A stretch of DNA of 64,000 nt from Stictocephala bisonia (GCA_035578905.1 JAQJVL010002599.1:26284-90283), one strand, 5' to 3'; positions 46,989 through 60,588 are shown, numbered from the stretch's first letter. Numbers and translations are program-made. The notes: generated by a model not told the origin, from the letters alone.

Positions 46989-49900
46989 TGTAGTTTGTTG
47001 GTTGTATATCTTACAATAATAATTCAAACAAAATCGATCACCACAATATTTTATCTTATATTGTATTACGTTTGTGTTTTGTGACGTTCAATTTTATTGC
47101 ATTTCTATTCACACGTAACGTTATGATTCAAAAACTATTCAAAATTATAAAAGCAACAATAGTAATCTGGCTGTACAATAACTATTTCGGTAGAGCGAGA
47201 TGAATTCCTCACTTCTACAAGTCAATCAAACGGAGACGCCTTCATTAGTGATACAAGCAAAATGGATACTGTACCTATATTGCTGTTTGTGTTCTGCAGG
47301 CGTTGTTCCTCTAAATGCTCTATCATTAGTACTGAAGTGTATTATTTACGCAAAGGGTCCAATTCATTAGAATAGGATCAACTATTCTAACTGTGTTATA
47401 AAAATAAAATATTTATATTATTCAGTTACAATACAAAAAAGGATTATCCACGCCATTTTAATATGTTCATAAAACATGAAAATTATTTTATTTTAAAGAT
47501 GACTAATATTTCCTTGGCATATTGATTTTAACATTACGAATATCCCTTCGTACATTAACATGCAAAGATATTAATATAAACCACAAACCTAACAAACATT
47601 TCATGGCTGCAAGATTATATTCAACAATGTAAAAAATGTTTGGATATGTATATTAATATAAGGTAAAGATATGTTATTTTATTCAGCTAACGATTTATTA
47701 GTTTAGTAACATCCTGGTAAAAAATAGTAATCCTACCTGATATGCCACATTGTACTGTCCCTACACTGCGAAATGTATGATCAAATTTATTTTTAGAAGG
47801 ATTAAATTTCAAACGAAAACTGGAGGTTATTAAAAACTATTTTATAGATATTTCTCACTTGTTTGGCAGCCAATTTAAAATAAGTATACCTACAACAATT
47901 TAAAAGTGCTTAATCAGTTACCTTACTATGAAATTCTAATAACTAATATTATCATTCATAGCCATAATATAAATATTTTGTATTCTCTTCATTATATATG
48001 TAGTCAAATCAGATAATATTAGTTTTTTTATTATTTTGTATTTCAAAATAATCTACTCATATTTAGGATATGAGTGAATAGAGATAATTAAGCAGTTCAA
48101 AGGAGGTAAAATAATACTGTAATATCTGTTAATTAATAATTTCATTTCCAAACAAGTTTCATTCATTAATAGAACAATAACAAAGGAACAGCCTGCAGCT
48201 GATACCCTCAGACATGTTTTGACGTAGATTAATGTAAAAGAGTTAACGTCATTTGTTCTTAAAATTAGCTTTGTAAGTAATTATTTATAACATAATAAGC
48301 CCAATCGTGTTCTTTTATTTATTATCAAAAAATTTTTATTTAAAAAAATTACAATTAAATTAAAAGTAAATTGTTCAAATATCTTTTATGCAAGTCAAAA
48401 CGTTGAAAGTGCAAGATAATTCCCTCCTTTTCATTATAAAATTACTCAATATATATTTACTTTCTACATTTTACACTAGCAGTAATATTATTACTAGGCC
48501 TAAACTCAATTTCTCTCCGTTTATGAAGTATAAATTTTGCTACTTATACATTCAAAAAGTCCTTTATAAAATAATGTTAATAAATTTTCTTTTCGTATAA
48601 AAATTGTATTTTAAAATTTATTAGGATTAGTTTTTTTTAGCACTTGTTTTAGTGTTATATATAAGAAGCTGTTAGGGCTAACAAAATCGTACGTGTATAG
48701 GTGGGTGGGAGGGTCATTAAAAATGTACGCCGGGCAAATAAATTCTAATAGAGTCGTAATTAGGTAGGAGGTTAGGTAGTTTTAAAGCATGACAGTCCAA
48801 TAATTTGACTTTAATGTTTTAGTGTAATATACAATCACACACTAAAATGTAAGACTCTTTTTAAATCCGTAACAAACACAAAAACGTGTACATCTTACAT
48901 TTTGATAGTATCAAAATCTTAATTAACATAAACCTAATTATTTATCTCGCCCCTCAGTTTCTAAAGTTTATTTCAGAGATGAACCTAATTAAAACATTTA
49001 AAACCTCAAAAGCCATTTCGTATATTAACTTTCTATCCACTCTTTTAAATATTTAATTTACCATATAGTGCTATTTACTTAGTTATTCATGTTTATTTTT
49101 ATGTAATTAAGAAATGTTTGCTACTTATTATCCTGGCACGTGAGAATTCATCTAATTTGATCCCAAAATCGTTAACTTTTGATGTCAGTGTCAAGTCTGA
49201 AAAGTTAAGTTAAAAAAGAAAATGCATCTTAATTTGAACCTTAGATATTATCTAATTAAAATTAAAATGGTTAAAATAAAATTATCACTGTGAAATGAAA
49301 TATAAATATTTAACATATCTTTAGAATATGCGTGAACTGCAACAAGTTCGCGTCAATTTACACCAACAATTTTACAGGATTAGTCTTCTTATTAGTAGTT
49401 CTTAAAATAAAAACACCCTTTTACACAATTATTATTTACTCGGTTGTACGTATTTTACAACTTTAAATGTTTTATTTCAATTCAGTGCCTGTTATACTTA
49501 GTATTTCAAATATCCGAATGTTAACAAGGACTATTGTTAGTGTCGTTGAAAATAAATTTTCGTGAATAATAGAGTTTGGTGTTTTCTATAAAAATAATTA
49601 AAGTTTGAAACTGCGTGGGCGTCCCATGACATTACCATTTACGTTACTAACCCTTTCATTTAACTTGGAGTGAGCTTGTTGTTTCAGTTAAATTGGATTT
49701 CAAATAAAACAGCCCTATTTAGTGTTCAACAAACCAAATTTATGGCTGCCTTACACGTCGACATAAAATAAATTGTACTCATCACCCCAAATGTTTACTT
49801 CAATTTACACAACAAAATGTCTGTATTAAATGATAAATTAATCAGTAAATGTTAACAGTTAATCAAATTGACGAAGTTGAAATAAATTGTAACCATAATA

Positions 49901-52435
49901 TTATATTATATGTTATTAATAAATTTCATAAAACCTTTTGAAAAATAAAATAGTACAAATGTCACATATTTGTGTTTTTAAAAAGTATATTTTAAAATAA
50001 ACTAAAGTGGATTGTACACATATTAGCTTGCAAGGACGGGATCACTAAGCCGGTTATCCATTCAAGGAACAGACACGCTCCATGTTGTTTGACTTTATTA
50101 TCTGATGATAACGTCTGAATCATTTGGTCAAGGCCTTTGATAAACCATAGATGAAGAAATGTACGGAAGTAATGAAGATGGTTATTTTTGCTTTGAATTT
50201 ACATTTTAGCATTTCAGGGTTGTACTTTTAATCATTTTCCACGATGATTATACATCATAAATATTTCATCGACATTATTTGAACATTATTATAACAGTTA
50301 TTATATTTACCTGGTAACCATAGCTTTTTTATTTTTAGTATAATTTTTTCTCTCCACTCGTGGTAAGAGGGAAAGCAACAGAGACCCGATTTCACAGGAG
50401 ATTTATGCTTCCAAACGGAAACGATTCGTTTCTGTTTTTGTCAATTTTTCATTTTAAATTTTACCGAAAATCTTTAACTGTATATGCCGTATGTTAAAAC
50501 AAATTAATGTTGTTCAAATTAACATTCTACGTATATGCATTGACGTAATGTTTTTATTAACGTGTTCATGCAGTTTCAAGGTACATATTTTAACTTAATG
50601 GATACGTTTGTGCTATTTTTTTTAAATGTTTCTATATAACACATTCTAATATTAGAAGAAAACTGTGTCATATATTTTATATAGTTATATACATATTTTT
50701 CTGTTGAAAACATGCAATTCAACTGTGCTTTTTATGTGCTTCATGAATAAAAAATTATAATTTAATTTAAAGCTAATTGTTATAAATAGTTTTTTCTTTA
50801 AGGCCAATTCAGATTGTATGCAACATCGTTTTTATACTTTTGAGTTTAACATAAATCAATAATCTAAATGCTAATCTACTGCGAAAATTTCAAATATTCA
50901 TATTACTATAGTCCATTTATATTGTTGAATTATTAAGGATATATAACTATAATACTTATCTTGTTCTTGGCCATTATGACATTAAAGATTATATCACTCA
51001 ACACAGAAAAGTTGTAGATATTTAACAATGTGTTACGTAGAATAGATATTTACATGTTATTAAAGAGTTCAAAAAAGGAATATAAAGCCAAAAATAACTT
51101 CATTAAGCTCATAACACACCATTTTCAATAACCAATAAAAGTGTCTAAATAATAAATTTAACAAACATATTATTATTAACAGTATTTTTTTTTAAGTATT
51201 TTGTACATTTAAAATAAAATTTAAAAATGTCGTGTAACATTGTTAGTGTTGATTGTAAATTTTTTTAAATTAATGTATAAAAACCGATTTTGAGTAGTTA
51301 CAAAATCATCTGAGTAATAATAAATATATCAAAGCTATACTTGTCATTTTAAAGACTGTAATGTAGTTTCCCGCTAAAAAATAAATGTGTTTTATATGAA
51401 CTGTCTGTAAAAGCCAACATGGAACGAGCAACCCTACATTACGGATATTTATATCGTATATCAAAGGGTCGTTATCGGAATGGAGGTAAGACACTTCCAT
51501 GAACTACCTTCCCTCACTGATCAATAAACTACAGACCTCGAGTAGACCAGCCTCACGTAGTTTCATCTCTACCAGAGCTAAAACTGTACATAAATATATT
51601 GTTTATCACACCTCAGGTAACTACAATAAGATACAAAGTTGGTCAGTATTACCGTAGATTTATATTAACGATACAGAAATATAAAAGTCACTAAAAACAA
51701 GTAAAAATGTGATTAAGTTTGATAATATATATCAATAAAAGTATTACACGTGTAAACAATATAAAGGGTTTCGTATACAACTTTTAAACCATAGAAAGTT
51801 TAACTTCTATATTTGTCTGGATGCAGTTAGCTATGTAGATGTGATAACAGTTTCTACTGAAAAATAACTAACACTTAATATGGAGCTTGAATAACATTTT
51901 ATGAGTTAACATGTAAAACAAATGTTTGTTTCAATTAACAAGTGGAGCGTTATATGTTTTTGTTAAATAAAATCTACGGTTAAAATGAGAGAACAATTCG
52001 AGGGATGTTGAAGCAGGTGTAAGAAGTAATTCCAGTCAAAGGGATGTGAGAGTGGCTTTATATAGAACACCATCTGAGTGTTGGATTGTAATGTCACTTC
52101 ATGAATATGTTTTATATAGTATATATCATGTTACTTTCAATTATTTCTACTTTTTTTAACTTTTATTATTTTGTATAACTACACTATCTTAAGATATACA
52201 TACAATAAATGCTGTAAGAATAATTAAAAACATTTTATTTTTTTAGTTTTAGTCGTAGTTTTTTAAGCTATGGTTCCACAGATAAAGCATACAATTGTAA
52301 TAATATATTTATTTTGGTGTAGGCTATTTTATTTAAATTAAAATGATGAATTCATCTAATGATGAATAAAACTTGAATAAACATAATAAATGAGCCCTTC
52401 ACTTCAATAAGGACTGTGCTTACGTGAAATATTAT
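46989..52435. other. Long AT-rich stretch, no gene recognised
   Basis: Over 5 kb without a supportable gene. The part around 49610-49790 is less AT-rich but has no open frame. The segment near 50395 (GATTTATGCTTCCAAACGGA) echoes 37859. A single CCACCC/ACGTAC unit lies at 48688. Frames at 48388-48600 and 51306-51500 look like chance. Confidence 0.5.
48688..48717 (-). repeat. Isolated CCACCC/ACGTAC unit
   Basis: CGTACGTGTATAGGTGGG then TGGGAGGGTCA is the reverse complement of the consensus unit of the 26.3-kb minisatellite. It is well preserved, yet I see no SINE body next to it. Confidence 0.65.
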
Positions 52436-52444
52436 ACGAAGTGT

Positions 52445-52720
52445 AGAACCCACCCTCCAACCTGTAAACTTATGGTATGGTGGTATTGACCTACTGACCC
52501 ATATATATCACCCAATGAATTACATGTGGTTTAATTTAGTTTTTCTATAATAACCAATCATGAATAAGACTTGAATATACATAATTGATTAGTCCTTAAC
52601 AGTTTAAAGACTTTGTTTACTTGAAGTATTGAACACTCTCCTCACCCATATACGTTAAATATTGGTTTATTTCAATACCACCGTACGTGTGTGGGTAGGT
52701 GGGTGGGTCAACGGTAATAC
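52445..52720. repeat. Scattered CCACCC/ACGTAC units, both orientations
   Basis: Plus-strand words such as AACCCACCCTCCAACCTGTA (about 52448) and CACTCTCCTCACCCATATAC (about 52633) are followed by a reversed unit, CCGTACGTGTGTGGGTAGGT, at 52681. Forward and reverse units within 300 bp make a small inverted arrangement. Related to 7330, 26285 and 48688. Confidence 0.6.
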
Positions 52721-55700
52721 CAACTTGTGGTTAATACCCCTTAATGTTTTATTTTTCCTTTTTTTATTAGTCAACCGTTTGTCAAAAAACTTTAATCGGT
52801 TGAGTCTCACGTGAGTAAGCTCAGTTATACCCACAGGCCTTATCTTCCATTCACACAAGCCTTTTCCTAATAACCTAATATTTTTTAACGAAGGATATTT
52901 TTCTATTTATATTCATTTATTTTGGATTCATCCTTATCATGCTACTTGTATTTTATTTTCCTGGTACGTCTGTACTAAACTGTGTAGTATTTCTGTATGG
53001 TATAATGTGTATACCAGCCACTCTGTGAATAATGTTTCTGCGCAGGGTTATAACTGGGTGGTTCTATAATAATAATAAAGACAGTTCAATCAATTTTATA
53101 AATTAAATCAACGATGTTATCATTTACTTGGCCTTTGTTAATAATTTAAATTTGCCTTAATAATGATTCAATTTTTACATTTTTTTGTTATATTGCATTT
53201 TTTTCTTTTCATCCAAGTTAAATACATACTCAAACTTGAGAATAGTGTGAAAGGAAGATTTTAAACTAGATCAGTTGGCTCAGTAGCGTTAATTGAATAA
53301 CTAACCTGTTAACCTAGTCACATAAGGTTTCCCCATACTACCTAAAACTAAACCTAATGAAAAACTACCTAATGTTTAGTATGGAGTAACTATTGAATTA
53401 CCATTTGACATTATGAAACATAACGTATTTTACTAAAACACATTAGAATATATATTTGAAGTATTGGCAATTTGTTGATACAAAACCAACTTGTTTGCTA
53501 CATTTGTAAAGCAAGCAGTCATTAAAAAAATCTCGGTCTTAAACCATTAAAGTTAAATGGTATACTATTACCCCACTAATCTTCCCACTATTATATCATA
53601 AATAAAGGCCATAATATTTATTTAACATTAGTGCAAAATTAAACTTGTAAATGAAAATGTAAATTATTAACAATTACTTATATTTGAAACTTATATTAAA
53701 CACGTTTCCTTTCTGCTACGAATGATAGCACACAAACATGATCTAATTCAGTTCGTTTCTGCAATTCTAGTAAAGATATCTATGAACTCAATCTAAAACA
53801 TATGTTGTATATTGTGACTATCGATATTTTCCTCTTTAATGTGCTTCTAAGTCTTGATATTTACATCAATTTCAATCGCAAACTAACCGATACATCACTA
53901 AGCCAACTGCAGACTAGTAAAATAATAATTTTGCAAATATATTTTTTACATGTACTAATTATAATCTTGAGTATATTTAGCATTAAGTAGTAGATATATA
54001 ATCACATTAAAAATTAATTAAAAATATTAAAGGATAGAGATAGATGCAATGCCAATCAAACGAATCCCCTTTAGTGGGTATAAAATGTATGTGAGTATGG
54101 AATAAACCACCAACATTAATTACAAACACTCCAATTTTCCGTCGAGAGGGCTATTCGTATTTTTTTTTTTAAATTGAATTCAATTAAAAAAACTGGCTTT
54201 CTAAAACACATCAATATGTTTGGTCAAAAGCTTTATCTGAAGTACATACATTACATAAAAGTGAAGTTAATATTAGCTGATTTATTTAGTTACGTTGCCT
54301 AAACCATGTTTATTTTATTTTGATAGTTTGCTATCTCTAAATGATTTTATAATTTATGAATCTGAAAATAAACATACTTAATAGCAAATATAATTATTTT
54401 AATGTATTATTTTTCCTTTAATCAATGGAAAAGAATTATGTTTATTGTAAATGTCTTCGCTTAATGTTAGTAACATTTCGTTAGCCAGGAAATATTTCAA
54501 AGTTTCTATATTCACCTACGTATCAAATTCCACTTTAATGGTTTGTATTTAAAATGAATAGTAAATTGACGGTAAGTTGGATTGTAACCTATCGACTAGT
54601 TTCGTCTGTTTTGTAACTTATGCATAATTATTACACTTATTGTACAAACTATAAACTGTATATTAGTTGGAAGGTCACATAAAAGTATAATTCTACAATG
54701 ATTATTCTTTGTCCTTAACATCAAAATAGTCTATACAATAATGGCAAAAAAATCAACCATTAATCCTATCTACTAAAATATATAGTAATCAAATTTTGCT
54801 GGGTGTGCGAAAAAACTAGATTTGACTAACTTCCCTGTCCTTTTTTAGTTAATTCTTTCTAAATAAAAAAAATCTGGGTAAAAACTAGTGATACAATTGA
54901 CCGAAAAACTCTTTAAAACGTTACTGCCAAGGTTGTGTAAAAAACATTTTGCACGTTTTTTTTTTAGTGTGATTTAAATGACATATATGTTAGAAATACA
55001 TAAATCAAAAGCTTTTATATTTTATTACTCACTTAACATAACCATGGAGAGCTTGAGAGCTTTAATATATTTATTTGTAGGCACAGTGTATTACGTATGT
55101 CTAAAAATGTATTCGCATGAGTTGTGTTTTAATTTATACAGCATAACTAGGAAAACAGAATTGTGTAACTTATTACTTATTATAAATTATTATTAAATGT
55201 TTCACAAAACTCTACTTGACCTACATAAACGACAATCAGTAGCTTAATTGATCTAAGCTCTAACCCTTGCTGCATATATGAAAGGTCAACAACAACCAAT
55301 TAAGGGTAAACACACTATGTCTAAGTCCTCCAGTGTTATTGAAGTGTGAAGCTTTCATGTAGGTAAACATACTATCTTGTTAACATTCTAAAATAAAAAC
55401 TAGATAAAATTGAAGTTAAAATAGAGAATTATTTTTAATACCTCATCGAACATAATAGAATTAACTTAAATCAAAAGTGTTTCGATCCATCCATCTTTAT
55501 AATACATGACTAGTACTAATACTATATGTAAACATTCACATAGATTTAATAAATTAATCGTAAAAATTATAGATTTATGTGTGATAAAAAATTATATTCC
55601 CCAAAATTAAAAGAATTAATTTTATTATTTATTGAATATTCGAAGATACATTTTATAATGTAACAATCAATTATTTATCCAAAACTTAACTATCCTGCTT

Positions 55701-56094
55701 ATTGCTGGCAGGCGGATGGACGGAGATAAAAACTGGTGCCAATAACTGAAAAACTGTGTGCATTTAAAAAATTGTATACTCACAAGATTATTAAAAACGA
55801 ATACTTTTAAACCAAAATTCTGTTCAAAATTCTTAATCTTCATGGTTATATGTTATGGCAAACGTGTACAGAAGTAGGCAATCAAATGCTTTTTGAAAAT
55901 AAAAACAATGAGGTAAATAGGCTGTTCTTAGCATATTCCTGACTTCACTGCAAGGTTTAAATTTTAGGAGGGCCAAACAAATTCAACTAAATATACGTAC
56001 CTTGGTGTATCTGTATAGTTGTTCTATAATTACACAAAAGCTATGATTTTAAGCGAACTGTTGTAGAAATAAATAGGTGAACCAGTTTGATAGT
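52721..56094. other. AT-rich stretch, nothing recognised
   Basis: No supportable gene. Box A-like TTGGCTCAGTAGCG at about 53276 might be a tRNA-like remnant, but box B is not clear. Frames at 53802 and 54978 are I/Y/L-rich noise. Confidence 0.5.
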
Positions 56095-57300
56095 AAACTT
56101 GTAGTCGCGGTCTTAGTGGACATTAAAGGTGCTTTTTACTGAGCCTTCTGGTCAGCAATCTTGAGGGACTGCAACATTTGCATATCCTACAAAGAATGTA
56201 CAAGACACTAGTCTTATATCTGTCAGAAAGAATCATAGAAGTAATCACCAGTGGGGACACCTTATCAAGAGAAGAAAACAGGTGAATTTGAGGCCCTCAA
56301 GTCTCAATTATTTTGGTTGATCATTCATGATCGACTACTTAAAATACAACTTCCTGATGGGGTAAGTCTAATAGCCTATTCCGATGACACTGTCATGATC
56401 ATCGAAGCCTCTTTAAGAAAATTGATTGAAGATAAGTTTATGAGGTTATTGGACAACTTATTGAACTGGACAAATGAAGGCAAATTGGAGTTAGCTCCAT
56501 AAAAATCAACTGCTTTAAACTTGAAAAGAAGACTTTTAGGACGGCCTCGATCTCGAAATTTATGGGCGACCGCATTTCATCATTTATAGCAAAAACATAA
56601 AATCTTGAAGTAACCATAAATAAAGGTAGACTCTGTACATATTAAAATATATTCAGAAAAAATGCTAAAAACATCTTTCAAGGAGTAACTAGAGTGTCTA
56701 AACTAAAGTTCGCAGTTCAAAATCGATATTACATGACACTCAACAAATCAGTGTTCTTACTAAACATTATTAATGGAGACGAAATCTGGATTGGCAAGAT
56801 AAACCATACACACATTAAAATAACTCGATGATCTGCCCAGGCCAAAACGCTTAATATTAGGTGCATACAGGACCGTATTAAACATAGCTGTAGGTATTCT
56901 TTTGGGATGTCCTCCAATATTACTGACAATAAAGGAAAATTTAACATTAAGAAACAGAAAATGAGGTCTTGAGAGTAGGTCGTCAGTGGATATTAAACGA
57001 ATAACTATGCAATTGTGGCAGACGGAATAGGACAATGCCATTGATGTTAGGTTTTCACACAACCTAATACAGGAAGTCAAAAGATATGAAGAAATTGATT
57101 GGATTCCTTACTACTTCTTAACGTAAGTACTTACCAACCATGGAGCCAGTAGGGAATACCAAAATAGATTCAGCATCATAGGATCATTATACCATGAACT
57201 GTTTGAATGTCCGAAGTGGGCCCCAGAAGATGAGAGGGTGCATTACTAGACCTTGTAAGGGAATAAGGAGAAGACTGGCCTCCATATCTAAAAGAGATTT
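56095..57300 (+). pseudogene. R1-like non-LTR retrotransposon, decayed ORF2
   Basis: Pieces in order across frames are: VVDIKGAF, the palm motif with catalytic Asp (about 56108); YLSERIIEVITSGDT; then GVSLIAYSDDTVMIIEASLRK at about 56359, the catalytic box with YSDD where YADD is usual. LLNWTNEGKLELAP, a stop where E is expected, and KSTALNLKRRLL follow. Further on come GAYRTVLNIAVGILLGCPPI, an R1/R2-type motif, ITMQLWQTE-stop-DNA and EEIDWIPYYFLT, and last a Cys word (CPKWAPEDE) near 57210. LNW-KLELAP-KT and GAYRTV are typical of the R1 clade. Many stops and frameshifts show it is inactive. No rDNA flank is seen, so it is not a canonical 28S insertion. Confidence 0.82.
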
Positions 57301-57324
57301 TTAACAATCAGTTGGGGAGAAGTC

Positions 57325-57470
57325 AAATTCATTTTTTTTTTTTCAAAAACTTATCTTGCCAATTGACAAAAGCCTACAGGCCTGCGTCAACTTTATTTAA
57401 CGATTAAAGTAACTTTGGAGCTTTCCCTCTGCTGTACGAAGCCTTATCCACTGAACCACCCCACCGGCAT
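57325..57470 (-). mobile_element. tRNA-derived SINE, head type D
   Basis: On the minus strand it reads AATGCCGGTGGGGTGGTTCA then GTGGATAAGG, with a box A-like TGGTTCAGTGGATAAGG. The body is AAAGTTGACGCAGGCCTGTA then GGCTTTTGTCAATTGGCAAG, with a poly-A end (the T run at about 57332-57343). It is short, with no clear box B, and unlike the A-C heads. It was probably inserted just after or into the R1 relic's 3' end. Confidence 0.6.
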
Positions 57471-58111
57471 TGAATTTTGAACAGTCATTTAAAATTTTGC
57501 AAATTTGTTTAGTTACTACATAAGATTTATTCAGTTTATGTTTCATTTCATAAGGAAGGCTGTATTGAATTCTTTACTGTAACGAAAATCAACTATTGAA
57601 GTAGAATGGAGGCCTTGTCGTTATCTACTAAAAATGATTCCATATATGTAATTATGAAACAATAATGTGATATTTATTTTAATGGAACATCTAGGAAATT
57701 GAAAACGATCAAAGCAGGATTTTTTAATATATCCCTAATTTACGGCTTTCTTTTCAGAATAATAATATTAACATAATCTTGTTGATACTCATTTATCTGA
57801 TAAGAAAATGTCAGTCAAACCATCAGGGCACCTTTTATATCTTGAAATTATTAAAAATTATCTATGGACTTTAAAATTTATTAAATAATTATTTTAAAGC
57901 TTTACAGTTTGAGAACACGTAAACCATGGAACAATACTTAAAGTTTAGAATGCACATATTAGTTATAAACAAGCATCTTATTTTTATTCGTTTTTGTGGC
58001 CAAACAAAAGCATACAAGGTACAAAAATCATTGTAACCTACAACAATCAGTTAATTAACCTATAGTTTTTGTATTGTGTTTATAATAAAATTTTTAATAT
58101 GAGTGAAAGTT
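57471..58111. other. AT-rich stretch, nothing recognised
   Basis: No frame, RNA gene or shared repeat that I can support. Confidence 0.5.
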
Positions 58112-58672
58112 ATGTCTGACAATAATGACAATCTAACATCGTTAGTTCTGTGGGATAAGACTTTAGATGTATTTAAAGATAGAAATGCTTCAATGAAGGC
58201 TTTGCGAGAAGTTTGTTTTTGGGAAATATGCATTGAGACACATGTTGTTGACCAATTAGTACAATTTATTTGGTATTGACTTGGGAAACAAAATTCTGGA
58301 ATCTAATTCTAGAACAAACGATTTGGGACCAATTTATTTTTTTCTTTTTTTTCAAAGAAAAGAGAATATATATATAATATACATGTTGATAAGACAAAGA
58401 AATAAACATAGAAATTTTTTGAAATAAAAAATACTAATATACCAATTTTGAGAATTCACGAGGTATAAAAATGTCACTGTCAATTAAATGATGAGATAAC
58501 CAAAAGTTACGATATGTTGGGAGAGTATTTGTCAAAGCCAAGAGATTTGTGTTTGAATCCGATTGACCTGGATGACGAGTTTTACAAACCATCGATATGG
58601 ACTCCTGTTGCAGAATACGTAACGAATGGGAATGGCAAATATTTTCGAAATATCAATACATCGCAAACCTAA
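58112..58672 (+). pseudogene. Two short ORF fragments, possibly a hAT-like relic
   Basis: A 55-codon frame (58112-58279) starts MSDNNDNLTSLVLWDKTLDV and has a balanced composition. After about 190 bp of AT-rich filler, a second open stretch ending at 58672 carries ITKSYDMLGEYLSKPRDL and then NPIDLDDEFYKPSIWTPVAE. L-YL-PR followed by NP and then a hydrophobic P-A-YV word is reminiscent of the C-terminal dimerisation region of hAT transposases, but the diagnostic W residues are missing. CGATA-rich sequence follows directly and could be terminal DNA. A host exon or a chance pair of frames is equally possible. Confidence 0.25.
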
Positions 58673-58740
58673 TATTAATCTACCGAAAATATCGAAAGAA
58701 AACTATCGATATATTGGGTAACCGATATATCGAATTGTAA
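58640..58740. repeat. CGATA/TATCGATA cluster, copy 1
   Basis: Within 100 bp there are several ATATCGA-type words, including an exact TATCGATA (about 58711) and CGATATATCG. TATCGATA is the core of the insect DRE promoter element, and clustered CGATA words are the binding pattern of the insulator protein BEAF-32 in Drosophila. No promoter is otherwise evident, so transposon terminal DNA is an alternative. Confidence 0.45.
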
Positions 58741-59199
58741 ATTATTTATCTGTTTAAAATTATATACTAACTCCTGTGTCATGACCATAAATACACTCAT
58801 GTTTTGCTGTCACAATTGAGAATTGCCTACTAAATACTCAACACATTTACTTACGGGAAACATGTTGTGGTTTGTCGGGTTGAATGGAAAAAATTCAAAA
58901 TAAGAATAATTATACCTTTAATTTGTATGTTAATTATAAAAGAATAATGTAATAATATTATTGTTTTTGTTTTCCACGATAAAAATGCCATTAGGCTTCC
59001 AATAAACACTAAACTTCCATCCACTGATCTATAATAAACTACATTTATGTGCGTTAGTTTCACGTAAAAAATACACTAAAATAAGTTACTTTATTATTTA
59101 AATGTGTTTTTATGCATGAGAGGCATTATAATTATGTTTTTGTCGATTCGTTATGATTTCGAAGAGAGTTAATAACGTCAATATTTAGTGATATGATTT

Positions 59200-59270
59200 A
59201 TCGGACTAAAATAGTATACGCTCGATAATATTGAAAGAAAATATCGATACTAATATATCGATGTATATAT
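59200..59270. repeat. CGATA/TATCGATA cluster, copy 2
   Basis: GAAAGAAAATATCGATACTA followed by ATATATCGATG echoes GAAAGAAAACTATCGATATA of copy 1, in the same orientation about 520 bp away. Confidence 0.45.
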
Positions 59271-60469
59271 TAACCAGGAAAGTGCATGGAACACTGCCCC
59301 TATAGGGGTTAAAAGGAAAGGATTGACAAGGTACTCAACGTAATCTGATTTTTTCTCTTAGCTAACCTCTGTTTCTTTCTTCTCTGTGGTCATACTTAAA
59401 TAATTAACTATTTGATTCACCTGATTACTTACACATTATTTAATTTATATTATTGTTAATCTTAAAAAGTTATACACTAATAAATAAAAAATTTTTGGAT
59501 TGCATTAATATTATTTGTAATATGACTAATAAATTAATAACGAACGTCTAACGTCTGTATTTATGTTTGTAATGATGATAGTTCTAAAATGTTAAACAAT
59601 TCACATTTACGATGATATTTATTTTATGATATTATATAAAGAAAATTACACAAGAATAGTATTACTTAGTTTCATAAGTAATCTCTTGAAAGTATATAAT
59701 GTAGACGACTATCACTACATAAAAAATTCCGATATTATTTATGTAAAAGGGAGTTCGAAGAGCTCTGTTAAGTTTAAACTTGTCAGTAAGCTGATACCAA
59801 TCTGCAAATAGATAAAACTATGAGCGCTTCAGCATAAATTTAAATTTACTTACAACTTTCAATACTTAACAAATCGATGAAAGAGAGATATATAAAACCG
59901 TTGAAAGCTTTTATAACCGATAAAAATTGGGAATTTTATGCACTTGCTAGAATCTTCTCAAACCTTGAAATGTTGTCACAAGTCGAATCTACATGTTTTA
60001 TGAAAGTAGTTTTTATTACTTAAAGAACTAAATTTTTAGTAAAAAGAAAAGTAAGAATGTCTCATTTATTTAATATACATTGTTCGTCATATCTCCGTTA
60101 TTTACTGTGTCCGTTAGAACACTAAACCTAAACTTCTAAACAATTTTGTGTACGAGAATTATTCTCGAAACTTAATAGGAAAAGTACTCTTGTGGAAAAC
60201 CACCCTATAGCAGCCATAAATCATATAATTACTACGATAATAATTATAAATCGATCACGAATAATTAGTCCACATACATTCCCGCTGGAGGGATGGGACT
60301 TTTTCAGCATTTAGTATTAGGGTGGGTTAAGTAAGGTAAAAAATTTTGGTTTTTTTTTTAATTTTTTATGATAAAAATACTCTTATCAGTAAACCAATTG
60401 CACATTCTCTCAGCATAAAATCTAGTAAAACAAACAATAATTCAAGTAGACAGTTAATCTTTTTTTTAG
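59271..60469. other. AT-rich stretch, nothing recognised
   Basis: No supportable gene. A small palindromic word GCCCCTATAGGGG lies at about 59296. The segment just before 60470 ends in a pyrimidine tract and AG. Confidence 0.45.
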
Positions 60470-60588
60470 ATTGTTCGTCAACAAATTATTGTTCCATGGT
60501 TAAATATGGCGATAAACCTGATATGTCACAGATTCAAAGTAAACTGCAGCAATTTGTGCCTTCTCAAAATAGACTTGCAGTTTTTTAG
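60470..60588 (+). CDS. Candidate terminal coding exon, function unknown
   Basis: A strong splice acceptor, ATCTTTTTTTTAG, ends at 60469. The frame then gives CSSTNYCSMVKYGDKPDMSQ, continues IQSKLQQFVPSQNRLAVF and stops at 60588, 38 whole codons after one split codon. This peptide is protein-like (K, D, Q and P rich), unlike the F/I/L noise before the acceptor in the same frame. ATTAAA, a possible polyadenylation signal, follows at about 60693. I do not recognise the family. If real, upstream exons should lie to the left on the plus strand. Confidence 0.33.

Noticed and set aside
53276..53345. Possible tRNA gene or SINE head at TTGGCTCAGTAGCG
   Set aside because: The box A-like word is fair, but no proper box B or cloverleaf can be drawn, and no second copy was noticed.
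56729..57080. Minus-strand ORFs at 56729-56947 and 56760-57080
   Set aside because: They are antisense to the R1-like relic, whose plus-strand motifs are clearly recognisable.
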